40,747 nt of DNA from UBA7446 sp964014735 (GTDB lineage: Bacteria; Bacteroidota; Bacteroidia; Flavobacteriales; Flavobacteriaceae), in assembly GCA_964014735.1 (NCBI GenBank), contig CAXHBH010000012.1:1-40747 (forward strand), in the 5' to 3' direction. Shown in pieces: positions 25,913 through 34,351 of this stretch. The position numbers and the translations under genes are program-made. The stretch's first letter is position 1; each line of letters starts with the position of its first letter. The notes under the pieces are model-generated. The model saw nothing but the letters and a program-made list of their open reading frames with translations, was not told the DNA's origin and did no database searches.

Positions 25913-26620
25913 ATGAAACGTATTTTTTTTCTACTGTTAACGATTGTTTTTGCAACTATTAATATCTCTTGTAGTGCAAAGACTGGGTCTGATAGTAATA
26001 AAAAAATTAAAAAAGTTACTACTCAACCGTTTCTTGAAAAGAAGGCATTACCGCCAAAAAATAGAGATTTACCCCTAAGCGTTGAGACTGTCATTCCTTT
26101 TTTAAAAGCATATGGAGAAAAGCACCTAGAAAATAAAGTGAGAATTAAAACACCACTAGGTAGTTTTGATATTTTACTTTTTGAAAACACCCCTTATCAC
26201 AGAGCAAATTTTATTTTTTTGACAAAGCAGAAATATTTTGACAACACTTATTTTCATAGGGTAGTTCCAAACTTTATTATTCAAGGGGGTAATTCTGATA
26301 ATACAGATACTGGACAAAAAAGAAGAAAAATTGGTAAATACTTGCTACCGCCCGATACACGTAAAGGACACAAGCACCACCGCGGTGTTATATCTATGCC
26401 AAGCAGTGAAATTGAAAATCCTCACAAACTAGCATCACCGTATGAGTTTTTTATTGTACACCAATCACCTGGCGCTTACCATTTAGATGGGAGTTATACT
26501 GTTTTTGGAAAGGTGATACGTGGTATGGAAGTCGTTGATGCCATAAATGCTCTACCCATAGACAAACGGGAGTGGCCCATAACAAACATGCGTATACAAG
26601 TAAACGTTTTAACTGAATAA
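25913..26620 (+). CDS. Lipoprotein peptidyl-prolyl cis-trans isomerase (cyclophilin type)
   Basis: This 235-residue protein has a lipoprotein signal (NISC, C20) and a basic linker (about 25-55). The cyclophilin fold (about 75-230) carries YFDNTYFHRVVPNFIIQGGN, the catalytic Arg/Phe/Gln segment, and later HHRGVISMP, SPYEFFIVHQ and YTVFGKVIRGMEVVDAI. It would assist folding of exported proteins. It starts an operon with oxyR, whose ATG lies one base after this stop. That link to a peroxide regulator is notable but could be positional only. Confidence 0.9.
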   Translation: MKRIFFLLLTIVFATINISCSAKTGSDSNKKIKKVTTQPFLEKKALPPKNRDLPLSVETVIPFLKAYGEKHLENKVRIKTPLGSFDILLFENTPYHRANFIFLTKQKYFDNTYFHRVVPNFIIQGGNSDNTDTGQKRRKIGKYLLPPDTRKGHKHHRGVISMPSSEIENPHKLASPYEFFIVHQSPGAYHLDGSYTVFGKVIRGMEVVDAINALPIDKREWPITNMRIQVNVLTE

Positions 26621-26621
26621 A

Positions 26622-27551
26622 ATGACCATAACACAACTTAAATATTGTATTGCAGTTGCAGAACACCGAAATTTTACAACTGCAGCAGAACACGTTTATG
26701 TAACCCAACCAACTTTAAGTATGCAAATTCAAAAGTTAGAGCAAGAGCTTGATCTTAAAATATTTGACCGTACACAAAAACCCATTGGGCTTACTTCTGT
26801 TGGTGAAAAAATTATAAAACAAGCACACCTTATTGTTGGCGAATCAGATAGAATACATGACATAATTCAACAAGAAAAAGGTATAATCGGAGGTAGCTTT
26901 AAGCTCGGAATTATACCCACGGTTATGTCTACATTACTCCCTTTGTTTTTACAAACAGTTTTGAAAGTATTTCCAAAGCTTGAATTAGAAATCGAAGAAA
27001 TGCCTACACAGCAAATTATTGAGCATTTGGAAAAAGGAACGCTTGATGCAGGCATTGCGGCTACTCCATTAGACTATGAAAATGTAGATGAAAAGCCACT
27101 CTATTTCGAACCATTTAAGGTCTATGTGCCATTGGACTCTAAACTCAATAAAGAAAAAAATATATTAGCCAATATGTTAGAAAACGAAAAAGTTTTGCTC
27201 CTACAAGATGGGCATTGTTTTAGAAATTCGGCTTTAAATATTTGTAAAATAAATCATGAAGTGCCTCTCCCCTTTGAAATTAAAAGTGGCAGTTTTGAAA
27301 CGCTAGTACAATTAGTAGATGAAGGTTTGGGCATAACTTTATTACCATATTTACACACACGCAAATTAAGTGAGAAACAGCAGTTAAATCTAAAATCATT
27401 TGAAGCACCCGAACCTGCAAGGGAAGTAAGTATGATATACCATAAACGAAAACTAAAATTACATATTATTGAAGCTTTACACGATAAAATTAGAGCTATA
27501 ATTAGGGGGGCAATTGTTTACGATGATATAAAAATTATCAGTCCGAAGTAA
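26622..27551 (+). CDS. oxyR: Hydrogen-peroxide-sensing LysR-type regulator OxyR
   Basis: This 309-residue cytosolic regulator has an N-terminal winged helix-turn-helix (1-62; TAAEHVYVTQPTLSMQIQKL) and a substrate-like sensor domain. The peroxidatic pair is conserved at the very positions used in E. coli: C199 and C208, in DGHCFRNSALNIC. Oxidation joins these and activates genes such as katG, ahpC and dps. The gene is co-transcribed with the cyclophilin gene. Its last 14 bases overlap a small gene on the other strand. The katG in this window is broken, so its regulon must rely on other scavengers. Confidence 0.93.
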   Translation: MTITQLKYCIAVAEHRNFTTAAEHVYVTQPTLSMQIQKLEQELDLKIFDRTQKPIGLTSVGEKIIKQAHLIVGESDRIHDIIQQEKGIIGGSFKLGIIPTVMSTLLPLFLQTVLKVFPKLELEIEEMPTQQIIEHLEKGTLDAGIAATPLDYENVDEKPLYFEPFKVYVPLDSKLNKEKNILANMLENEKVLLLQDGHCFRNSALNICKINHEVPLPFEIKSGSFETLVQLVDEGLGITLLPYLHTRKLSEKQQLNLKSFEAPEPAREVSMIYHKRKLKLHIIEALHDKIRAIIRGAIVYDDIKIISPK

Positions 27552-27714
27552 CCCGAGACTTTTCAAGTTTAGATGCCCACCGTTTAAGTCTTCCATAATC
27601 ATATGCATCTAACTGGGTTTTGGCTTTTTTTAACTCTTTGTAAAATATGCTCGGATATTCGTAGACATTTGCCAGAACATTTTTAAAATAAGATATGGAT
27701 GGCTTTAGAGACAT
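27538..27714 (-). CDS. Small conserved-looking basic protein, 58 residues
   Basis: On the minus strand an ATG at 27712-27714 opens a 58-residue frame that ends at TGA 27538-27540. It reads as a coherent helical protein (YFKNVLANVYEYPSIFYKEL, then DAYDYGRLKRWASKLE) with many Tyr and Lys and no low-complexity bias. It lies in the gap between oxyR and the DUF4442 gene, in the same direction as DUF4442 and trxB and 57 nt after the DUF4442 stop, so it may be the third gene of that operon. Its 3' end overlaps oxyR by 14 bases. I do not recognise the family. Confidence 0.6.
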   Translation of the reverse strand: MSLKPSISYFKNVLANVYEYPSIFYKELKKAKTQLDAYDYGRLKRWASKLEKSRVTSD

Positions 27715-27771
27715 AATTACTGTTTTTAACGAAGTAAATGATTCGCATCAAACAAAAGTGTTGTTGATATG

Positions 27772-28227
27772 TTAATTTTTAACTTTTATTGTCCATAAAA
27801 AAATAAAAGAAGACACCTCATCACCTGCTTCATCATGACCTGATGCATTCAGCCATAGTTTTTGCGGCATAGCTGTTTCTTTTGCCAAATTAATAACTTT
27901 TAAAATCTCTTCACCTTGGTTGCAACTAAAGTTTATCCGTCCAGCTGCTTTTTTTGAAAACGTAGCCTTATTTTCTATAACCAGCATAGAAGCCTTTATA
28001 TTTGATTCATGTAGTGTATGCATAATTAAAGCACCCGTACTTAACTCAGCTGCCATACCTTGGACTGCCCAGAACATAGATCTAAAAGGGTTTTTATTCA
28101 TAAAATTCAGACAAACCCTAACTATACATTCTTTTTTATCAATACTTTTCACTCGTACGCCTGTAAAAAAAGCTGCGGGCAGCTTAAGTAGCGTGTAAAA
28201 AGTAATAAAGGTAGGACTTATACGCAT
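27772..28227 (-). CDS. DUF4442 hotdog-fold protein (thioesterase-like)
   Basis: This 151-residue protein has the DUF4442 pattern. The N-terminal helix is LLKLPAAFFTGVRV, then KNPFRSMFWAVQGMAAELSTG (about 45-65) is the hotdog central helix with a likely catalytic acid. Beta strands with KATFSKKAAGRINFSC follow. The family is related to PaaI-type acyl-CoA thioesterases, with substrate unknown. Its ATG lies three bases after the trxB stop, so it is co-transcribed with trxB. Confidence 0.85.
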   Translation of the reverse strand: MRISPTFITFYTLLKLPAAFFTGVRVKSIDKKECIVRVCLNFMNKNPFRSMFWAVQGMAAELSTGALIMHTLHESNIKASMLVIENKATFSKKAAGRINFSCNQGEEILKVINLAKETAMPQKLWLNASGHDEAGDEVSSFIFLWTIKVKN

Positions 28228-28230
28228 TGT

Positions 28231-29187
28231 CTAGACTGTAGTTTGAATACTTGCTAAATAGCGTTCGGCGTCTAATGCTGCCATGCAGCCAGTTCCAGCT
28301 GCTGTTACCGCTTGACGATATTCTCTGTCTTGCACATCACCAGAAGCAAATACACCTGGAATATTGGTTTTAGTAGATTTTCCCTCGGTAATCAGGTAGC
28401 CTGCATCATCCATAGAAAGCTGCCCTTTGAAAATTTCTGTATTTGGTTTGTGCCCAATGGCTATAAAAAGACCTGTTACAGCTAATTCCTCTTTTTCACC
28501 AGTTTGATTATTGACCATTCGAAGTCCTTCAACTACCATATCTCCTAATACTTCATCAATTTCAGTATTGTAGCGTAAATCAATGTTTGCTGTAGACGTT
28601 ACGCGGTGCTGCATTGCTTTTGAGGCTCTCATATGATCTTTACGCACCAACATGGTAACTTTATTACATATGTTAGACAAATAGGTCGCCTCCTCTGCAG
28701 CTGTATCACCGCCCCCAACAATGGCAACATCTTGGCCCTTATAGAAGAAACCATCACATACAGCACACGCCGAGACTCCTCCTCCACGCAGGCGTTGCTC
28801 ACTCGGTAAACCTAAATATTTGGCAGTGGCTCCAGTAGAAATAATAACAGTTTCTGCTAATACTTCTTTATTGTGATCAATAATAACACGGTGTAATCCA
28901 CCTATTTCGTTTGAGAAATCTACAGATGTAGCCATACCAATACGAACATCAGTACCAAAACGTTCAGCTTGTTGTTGAAGCTGCACCATCATGCTGGGAC
29001 CATCAACTCCTTCAGGATAACCAGGAAAATTATCAACCTCCGTAGTGGTGGTAAGTTGTCCACCAGGCTCTAAACCTGTATATACAACAGGTTTTAGATC
29101 CGCACGAGCAGCATAAATGGCAGCAGTATAACCCGCAGGACCCGACCCAATAATAAGTGTTTTGATGTGTTCAGGTGACTCACTCAT
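28231..29187 (-). CDS. trxB: Thioredoxin reductase
   Basis: This 318-residue FAD enzyme reduces thioredoxin with NADPH. FAD motif GSGPAGYTAA is at 14-23, the redox-active CAVCDG at 141-146 (C141, C144), NADPH motif GGGDTAAEEA near 157, and the final FAD motif GVFASGDVQD near 278. Length and motif order are those of the bacterial low-molecular-weight type. It is first in an operon with DUF4442 and divergent from tRNA-Pro(TGG). TAATTTTG on the minus strand (29205-29212) is a plausible -7 element 17 nt before the ATG. Confidence 0.97.
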   Translation of the reverse strand: MSESPEHIKTLIIGSGPAGYTAAIYAARADLKPVVYTGLEPGGQLTTTTEVDNFPGYPEGVDGPSMMVQLQQQAERFGTDVRIGMATSVDFSNEIGGLHRVIIDHNKEVLAETVIISTGATAKYLGLPSEQRLRGGGVSACAVCDGFFYKGQDVAIVGGGDTAAEEATYLSNICNKVTMLVRKDHMRASKAMQHRVTSTANIDLRYNTEIDEVLGDMVVEGLRMVNNQTGEKEELAVTGLFIAIGHKPNTEIFKGQLSMDDAGYLITEGKSTKTNIPGVFASGDVQDREYRQAVTAAGTGCMAALDAERYLASIQTTV

Positions 29188-29291
29188 GAATGATAAATTA
29201 AATTCAAAATTAAAGGATTAAGATGATAGAATGACATTATTAATATTAAAAGTTATTATCAATCTATTATGTAAAATGATAAGAAATTATG

Positions 29292-29322
29292 TTTGGCAAC
29301 CTTGTGATATATTCTATATTTG
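29292..29322 (+). promoter_or_regulatory. Promoter of tRNA-Pro(TGG)
   Basis: TTTG (29292-29295), a 19-nt spacer and TATATTTG (29315-29322) form a full match to the Bacteroidota consensus TTTG-N19-TAnnTTTG. The expected start point lies just before the tRNA at 29335. This is the clearest promoter in the window. Confidence 0.75.
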
Positions 29323-29334
29323 CAAACCGTTTAA

Positions 29335-29409
29335 CGGGGTGTAGCGTAGCCCGGTCATCGCGCCTGCTTTGGGAGCAGGAGGTCGCAGGTTCGAATCCTG
29401 CCACCCCGA
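29335..29409 (+). tRNA. tRNA-Pro (anticodon TGG)
   Basis: A 75-nt tRNA. The acceptor CGGGGTG pairs with CACCCCG and the discriminator is A. The anticodon stem CCTGC/GCAGG encloses loop TTTGGGA with anticodon TGG. The T arm is GCAGG-TTCGAAT-CCTGC. CCA is not encoded. Confidence 0.97.
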
Positions 29410-29424
29410 CAAATTATTTTATAG

Positions 29425-29449
29425 CCCTCTGATTTTTAGAGGGTTTTTT
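29425..29449 (+). terminator. Terminator of tRNA-Pro(TGG)
   Basis: CCCTCT (29425-29430) and AGAGGG (29438-29443) form a 6-bp stem with a 7-nt loop, followed by TTTTTTG. It is 16 nt behind the tRNA. Confidence 0.8.
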
Positions 29450-29667
29450 GTTTTAATAAAGTTTTAGTATTAAAATAGAGTGATTTTAATAACGCAGCAC
29501 TAAGAATAATTTATCTTTTAGGCTTATATCTGCTTCATATGTTTTTTAGTGTTGCATATCTTCCTTTAAAATTATTAGAGGACTCGAAAAAATCACCAAT
29601 ATTATTTTTATTTTAGATAAGTCCTGGACAAAATTATTTTCTGATTATTTTTTCTTTAATTTACCTT

Positions 29668-30381
29668 ATGAAATACTTATATATTACACTGATTGTTTGT
29701 CTTTTAATATCATGTGACAACTGCAAAAAAATATCAATCAAAAAAGTTGAAGGTTCTCCTAAATACGAAAATGCTCGACTTATCCTAAATGGAGCCATTA
29801 ATCAACAGGATAATCATTACTCATTTTCTTTTGACGTAGATAACTATCGCCTAGGTGAGCAAACACAAAAAGATTTTAATTACAATCTAGCAAACTCTCA
29901 AAAGGGGCAACACATACATTTTATTATAAATAATGGCCCCTATTTTGCGAAGTACACAAGTGAGTTTACGCAAGAATTGGAAAAAGAAAATAGTATTATT
30001 CTTGCTTTCTTATCAAGATCTTATCACGAGTCAGTTAAAAGCCCAAATGCCTTTGTGCTTACGCAGATTGGTAATACAGATTCAATTGACCTTTCAAATG
30101 AATTTTTGTTTTACAGCAGGCCTAAAGGAACTTATGAGGGAGAAGCTACTAAAAAACTATTGCTGGATTTTTATTTAGTTAATACTAAAATATCGCCAAA
30201 TGGCAACAAAGTTAGGGCAACGGTTGAAGGTCATGAATTTCTTATAGATGAGTGGGTTCCTTATTATATTGAAGGTCTTCCTAAAGGTGAGGTCTCAATA
30301 AAATTAGAACTAATAGACCCAAAAGGAGATTTAATTGACTCTCCTTTTAATCCTTCGACCAGAACAGTTACACTCAAATAA
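29668..30381 (+). CDS. Lipoprotein of unknown function (often annotated 'phosphopeptide-binding protein')
   Basis: This 237-residue protein has a lipoprotein signal (CLLISC, C16). The mature part is beta-rich, with GQHIHFIINNGPYFAKYTSE (about 90-109) and ENSIILAFLSRSYHESVKS (about 117-135). A conserved His/Tyr-rich pair like this is typical of a Flavobacteriia family carrying that database name. I know of no experimental basis for phosphopeptide binding. It lies 23 nt upstream of the DPP4-like peptidase and is probably co-transcribed. The DNA is AT-rich compared with the trxB side. Confidence 0.7.
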   Translation: MKYLYITLIVCLLISCDNCKKISIKKVEGSPKYENARLILNGAINQQDNHYSFSFDVDNYRLGEQTQKDFNYNLANSQKGQHIHFIINNGPYFAKYTSEFTQELEKENSIILAFLSRSYHESVKSPNAFVLTQIGNTDSIDLSNEFLFYSRPKGTYEGEATKKLLLDFYLVNTKISPNGNKVRATVEGHEFLIDEWVPYYIEGLPKGEVSIKLELIDPKGDLIDSPFNPSTRTVTLK

Positions 30382-30404
30382 TCATATTTTTAAAGTTCAT
30401 CAAT

Positions 30405-32621
30405 ATGATTAAATCTAGTCAACTATTCTTTTACTGCTTCTTTTTTGGTACAATAAACTTAATTGGGCAAACACTTCCAACGGATGTGCCATGGAATGAA
30501 AATGAAACAGGATATTACACAACAAGGGAAAATAATATAGTGTTGGTAAGCACCGAAGGGGAAAAAGAAAAAATAATTTTGTCTTCTTCTAAAACTGGAC
30601 ACAAAAAGATTGAATCTTTCTTTTTTTCAAAGAGTAAGAGAAAAGTTCTTCTTTTTACAGAATCCGTAAAAGTATGGAGGTACAATACAAGGGGAAACTA
30701 CTGGGTTTATGATTTTGATAAAAAAGAATTAAAAAAAATAGGTGAAAAATTACCAAACTCAAGCTTGATGTTTGCCAAATTTTCTCCAAATGAAAAATAT
30801 GTCGCCTATGTTTCCAAAGAAAAACTGCAAAATGGTGTTAGAAACAGCACCACCCCCGCAAATATATATTTAGAAAACCTAGAAAACAGCTCTGTAAAAA
30901 AACTTACGAGCTCCAACAGAACAAAAAAACTCATAAATGGAACATTTGATTGGGTTTATGAAGAAGAGTTTGATTGCAGAGATGGATTTATTTTTAACGA
31001 AGAAGGGACCAAAATTGCCTTTTGGCAAGTAAACGCAAATCAGGTAAAGGACTTTTATATGATTAATAATACAGACTCAGTATATTCATATACGATACCT
31101 GTAGAGTACCCAAAAGTTGGTGAAGACCTCACCAAAGTGAAAATAGGTGTAATTGATTTAATAAATAATAAAGTTACATGGATGAAAATTCCAGGAGCAG
31201 AAAATAAATTTTACCTCCCAAGGATGACCTGGATTCCTCAAACAAACAATTTGATGATTCAACAGTTAAATAGAGAACAAAACCACAGCAAGTTGTTTAT
31301 CGCTAATTCGGAAAATGGAGACGCAAGAATATTAATGGAAGAAAAAGATGATGCATGGGTTGATGTTAGAACTTCGTGGCCTTATCAAGCCATTGCGGGC
31401 TGGAAATTTATAAATCAGGGCCAAGAGTTTTTATACACATCGGAAAAAGACGGATGGTCTCATATTTACAGATATCATATTAAAAATCAAACAGAATTCC
31501 TAGTTACAAAAGGAGATTATGACGTGATAAATCCATTAGCATACGATGAAGAAAACCAGCAGGTATATTTTATTGCATCTCCGGAAAATCCCACGGAGCG
31601 GTATTTGTACAAAATATCTGTTGACGGAGAAGGTATTCTTGAAAGAGTTACACCAAATACTTTGGAGGGGAATCATGAATATCAGATAAGCACAAATGCA
31701 AAATATGCCTTTCATTCTTTTTCAAATTATTACACGGCACCTATGGATGCTATAGTGTCTTTACCTGACCACAAATTTTTGAATGAAGAAGAAAATATGT
31801 TTAGTAAGTTTTACCCTTTTAGCAAAAAATTTCATCCTTTGGAGTTTTTTGAAATTACAACAGAAGACGATATTACCATGGAAGGGTGGTTGGTAAAACC
31901 AAAAAATCTCGATCCGAATAAAAAATATCCTGTTCTTTTTTACTTCTACAGTGAGCCTGCTAGACAAACGGGGGTAAATAAGTACGGTGCAGGCTATAAT
32001 TCCCTATATGATGGTAATTTGTGGGAAGACGGTTATGTATATGTAACATTTGACGGTAGAGGAACACCTTCACCTAAAGGAAGAGCTTGGAGAAAAGCTA
32101 TTTATAGAAATATTGGAAGAATAAATGTTAGAGACATGGCCATGGGCGCAAAGGCTGTTTTTGCAAAATATGAATTTATTGACACCACAAGAGTTGCTGT
32201 TCATGGATGGAGTGGAGGTGGTGCGGCTACATTGAATTGTCTTTTCCAATATCCAGAGATTTTTCATACCGGTATCGCAGTGGCTGCTATTACAAATCAA
32301 CTAACTTATGACAATATATACCAAGAACGATACATGGGTGATCCTGAAGAAAGCTATCAAGCTTATATTGATGGATCTCCAATAAAATACGCCAAAAATT
32401 TAAAAGGTAATTTACTTTATATCCACGGCACGGGAGATGATAACGTGCATTACCAAAATGCTGAAATATTGGCCAACGAGCTTATAAAACATAAAAAAAT
32501 ATTTTATATGCTCCCCTATCCGAACAGATCTCATTCCATAAGGGAAGACGACGCATATCCACATCTTAAATTGATGTTCACTGACTTTTTAAGAAAAAAC
32601 TGCCCACCTGGCGGGAGGTGA
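30405..32621 (+). CDS. S9B (dipeptidyl-peptidase IV-like) secreted peptidase
   Basis: This 738-residue protein has a signal peptide (ending NLIGQ, about residue 22). An eight-bladed beta-propeller (about 30-500) follows, with the double-Glu anchor DWVYEEEF (about 185-192), which in DPP4 holds the substrate amino terminus. The C-terminal alpha/beta-hydrolase has nucleophile S603 in GWSGGG (the family usually has GWSYGG), Asp in GTGDDNVHYQN (D678) and H710 in NRSHS. It would release dipeptides, often X-Pro, from peptide N-termini outside the inner membrane. It lies between tRNA-Pro(TGG) and a decayed tRNA-Pro copy. Confidence 0.93.
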   Translation: MIKSSQLFFYCFFFGTINLIGQTLPTDVPWNENETGYYTTRENNIVLVSTEGEKEKIILSSSKTGHKKIESFFFSKSKRKVLLFTESVKVWRYNTRGNYWVYDFDKKELKKIGEKLPNSSLMFAKFSPNEKYVAYVSKEKLQNGVRNSTTPANIYLENLENSSVKKLTSSNRTKKLINGTFDWVYEEEFDCRDGFIFNEEGTKIAFWQVNANQVKDFYMINNTDSVYSYTIPVEYPKVGEDLTKVKIGVIDLINNKVTWMKIPGAENKFYLPRMTWIPQTNNLMIQQLNREQNHSKLFIANSENGDARILMEEKDDAWVDVRTSWPYQAIAGWKFINQGQEFLYTSEKDGWSHIYRYHIKNQTEFLVTKGDYDVINPLAYDEENQQVYFIASPENPTERYLYKISVDGEGILERVTPNTLEGNHEYQISTNAKYAFHSFSNYYTAPMDAIVSLPDHKFLNEEENMFSKFYPFSKKFHPLEFFEITTEDDITMEGWLVKPKNLDPNKKYPVLFYFYSEPARQTGVNKYGAGYNSLYDGNLWEDGYVYVTFDGRGTPSPKGRAWRKAIYRNIGRINVRDMAMGAKAVFAKYEFIDTTRVAVHGWSGGGAATLNCLFQYPEIFHTGIAVAAITNQLTYDNIYQERYMGDPEESYQAYIDGSPIKYAKNLKGNLLYIHGTGDDNVHYQNAEILANELIKHKKIFYMLPYPNRSHSIREDDAYPHLKLMFTDFLRKNCPPGGR

Positions 32622-32949
32622 TAGTTAGCCTTTGTTATTTTCGTTCTGATAAATATGCCACATAATCTTTAAGTTTAGTGAAGAAGTATTCTTCTCATTC
32701 AATATTAGGTCTGCGGATATTTACTTTTGAATGAAATTATTAACCTTAAACCAAGTTCATGTATAATGGTTAGTGAGTAAGTTGAGGAAAAGTAAAAATG
32801 TGGCAGAGTTCTGTCAGATTACCAACAAATAATTAAATCATAAACACTAAATTTGTATCATAATTATATGCTCATTAATATTTTTAAATACATCAAATTA
32901 AAAGTTTAGTTATTAATAATACCTAAATTGAATAAAATTGATATTAGAA
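32622..32949. other. Gene-free AT-rich stretch downstream of the DPP4-like gene
   Basis: About 330 bp with no reading frame that looks coding on either strand and no clear terminator with a T-run. The end of the peptidase gene itself contains CACCT-GGCGGG-AGGTG, a small hairpin without a T-run. The stretch leads into decayed tRNA sequence. Confidence 0.5.
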
Positions 32950-32998
32950 CGGGGTTTTACCGTGTAAAATAAGGTAGGTTTAAATTCTGCCGCCCCGA
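32950..32998 (+). pseudogene. tRNA-Pro remnant lacking the anticodon arm
   Basis: CGGGG at 32950-32954 pairs with CCCCG at 32993-32997, followed by A. A T arm, GTAGG-TTTAAAT-TCTGC, precedes the 3' acceptor strand. The anticodon stem and loop are missing, so only 49 nt remain. The last 25 bases match tRNA-Pro(TGG) at 20 positions, and all five differences are transitions. This reads as a deleted, decaying tRNA copy. Confidence 0.65.
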
Positions 32999-33057
32999 TA
33001 AAAAATTTGGATATCTACAATTTAGTATTCGCATCCAGATTTTACTAATTTTTCATT

Positions 33058-33131
33058 CGGGATGTGGCGCAGCCTGGTAGCGCACACGCATGGGGTGCGT
33101 GGGGTCGCAGGTTCAAATCCTGTCATCCCGA
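33058..33131 (+). tRNA. tRNA-Pro (anticodon GGG)
   Basis: A 74-nt tRNA. The acceptor CGGGATG pairs with CATCCCG and the discriminator is A. The D arm is GCGC-AGCCTGGTA-GCGC. The anticodon stem CACGC/GCGTG encloses loop ATGGGGT with anticodon GGG. The T arm is GCAGG-TTCAAAT-CCTGT. CCA is not encoded. Decayed tRNA-like sequences lie on both sides. Confidence 0.95.
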
Positions 33132-33159
33132 CAACATTAACCCTCTGATTTTAATTCAA

Positions 33160-33267
33160 CACAGCAAGCTGTCTGGTAGTGCATCCCGATAGCTCATAGG
33201 GAGGGTCGCATGTTTAAACATAACGAAGTGATCTCACGATCAAAGGAAGTAATCCTGTCATCCTGAC
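33160..33267 (+). pseudogene. Decayed tRNA-Pro(GGG) copy with an insertion
   Basis: Fragments of the upstream tRNA recur in order. GTCTGGTAGTGCA resembles the D arm, GGAGGGTCGCATGTTTAAA resembles the variable loop and left T arm, and AATCCTGTCATCCTGAC matches the tRNA's 3' end at 16 of 17 bases. About 30 unrelated bases, including TGATC-TCAC-GATCA, split the T loop, and the anticodon arm is scrambled. It cannot fold as a tRNA. Confidence 0.6.
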
Positions 33268-33420
33268 TTTTTCTTTCCAAATTTAATGTTTAGTCAAAAT
33301 CGAATCCAAATACAACTTGATGTTTCAGTCGTTCGAATTGTTTATTTATTATGTTAACATTTTAAGTCTTAAAGAAGCAGGTCGTCAATTATGGAATATT
33401 ATCTTTACAAAAATCAGTGA

Positions 33421-34026
33421 TTGGTGATTATTGGAGTTAGTGGCGGTACGGGTGCAGGTAAAACTACCCTTGTCAATTATATAGCAAAAATATTAGGTAA
33501 AAACCAAACCTTAATACTCTCGCAAGACCGTTATTATAAACACTTGCCTGAACTATCATTTGAAGAACGTAGCTTAATTAACTACGATCATCCCGATGCC
33601 CTCGATTTGGATTTACTCGCAAGCCATGTTGTCAAACTTAAAGAAGGGAAATCCATAAAATGCCCTTTATACTCGTTTGAAAAACATCTGGGGTTGGATG
33701 AAATTGAGATTTTACATCCAAAAAAATATATATTAATTGAGGGCATTTTGGTGATTACCAATGCTATGCTTAGTGAATTATTTGACTATAAGGTGTATAT
33801 TGATGCTGATGTAAACAAACGCATTCAACGGCGTATGGAACGTGATATAAGCACTAGAGGTAGAACAAAAGAAGAAGTGATCGACCGTTTTGAAAACACG
33901 CTACACGAAATGCACAATAAGTTTATAGCGCCCCAAATAAGTACGGCCGACGTGATTATTTTAAACAATGATTTGGACTTTGCAAAAAATCAAATAAAAA
34001 AGTGGATAGATACAGCAATTAAATGA
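33421..34026 (+). CDS. udk: Uridine kinase
   Basis: This protein of about 200 residues phosphorylates uridine and cytidine in pyrimidine salvage. The P-loop is GGTGAGKTT (9-17), then SQDRYYK (about 34-40), YDHPDALD (about 59-66) and the lid RRMERDISTRGRT (about 141-153). The open frame starts at TTG 33421, and GTG at 33424 is equally possible; no ATG lies before the P-loop. The next gene's ATG overlaps its stop by four bases (ATGA). Confidence 0.93.
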   Translation: MVIIGVSGGTGAGKTTLVNYIAKILGKNQTLILSQDRYYKHLPELSFEERSLINYDHPDALDLDLLASHVVKLKEGKSIKCPLYSFEKHLGLDEIEILHPKKYILIEGILVITNAMLSELFDYKVYIDADVNKRIQRRMERDISTRGRTKEEVIDRFENTLHEMHNKFIAPQISTADVIILNNDLDFAKNQIKKWIDTAIK

Positions 34027-34334
34027 AAAAGCTTTTTAAAAATCCCTGGTTTAAATTAGCTACTAACATATATGCTGTAATTGGCGTGTCTTTTATTGTT
34101 TGGATGGTTTTTTTAGATTCCAATTCGCTGCTAATTTATTTTAACCTTGAACGGAAATTATCAGAATTGGAAAGACAAAAAAGTAACTTGCAAGAAAGTA
34201 TAGCTTTAGACAGAAAAATGCTCACTCAGTTAAGTGACTCCATAGAAATGGAACGCTACGCACGGGAGCGCTATTTAATGAAAAGAAAGAATGAGGACGT
34301 GTATCTAATTGAGTTTACAGACACGATTAATTAA
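34023..34334 (+). CDS. Septum formation initiator (FtsB/DivIC family)
   Basis: This 103-residue bitopic membrane protein has a short cytoplasmic N-terminus and one helix (about 13-31). A periplasmic coiled coil (about 38-75; LERKLSELERQKSNLQESIA) follows. The conserved tail ERYARERYLMKRKNEDVYLIEF matches the FtsB/DivIC C-terminal motif. It would link FtsL and FtsQ in the divisome. It is coupled to udk by an ATGA overlap, an order seen in many Flavobacteriia. Confidence 0.9.
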   Translation: MKKLFKNPWFKLATNIYAVIGVSFIVWMVFLDSNSLLIYFNLERKLSELERQKSNLQESIALDRKMLTQLSDSIEMERYARERYLMKRKNEDVYLIEFTDTIN

Positions 34335-34351
34335 CCAAATAAAACTTGAAC

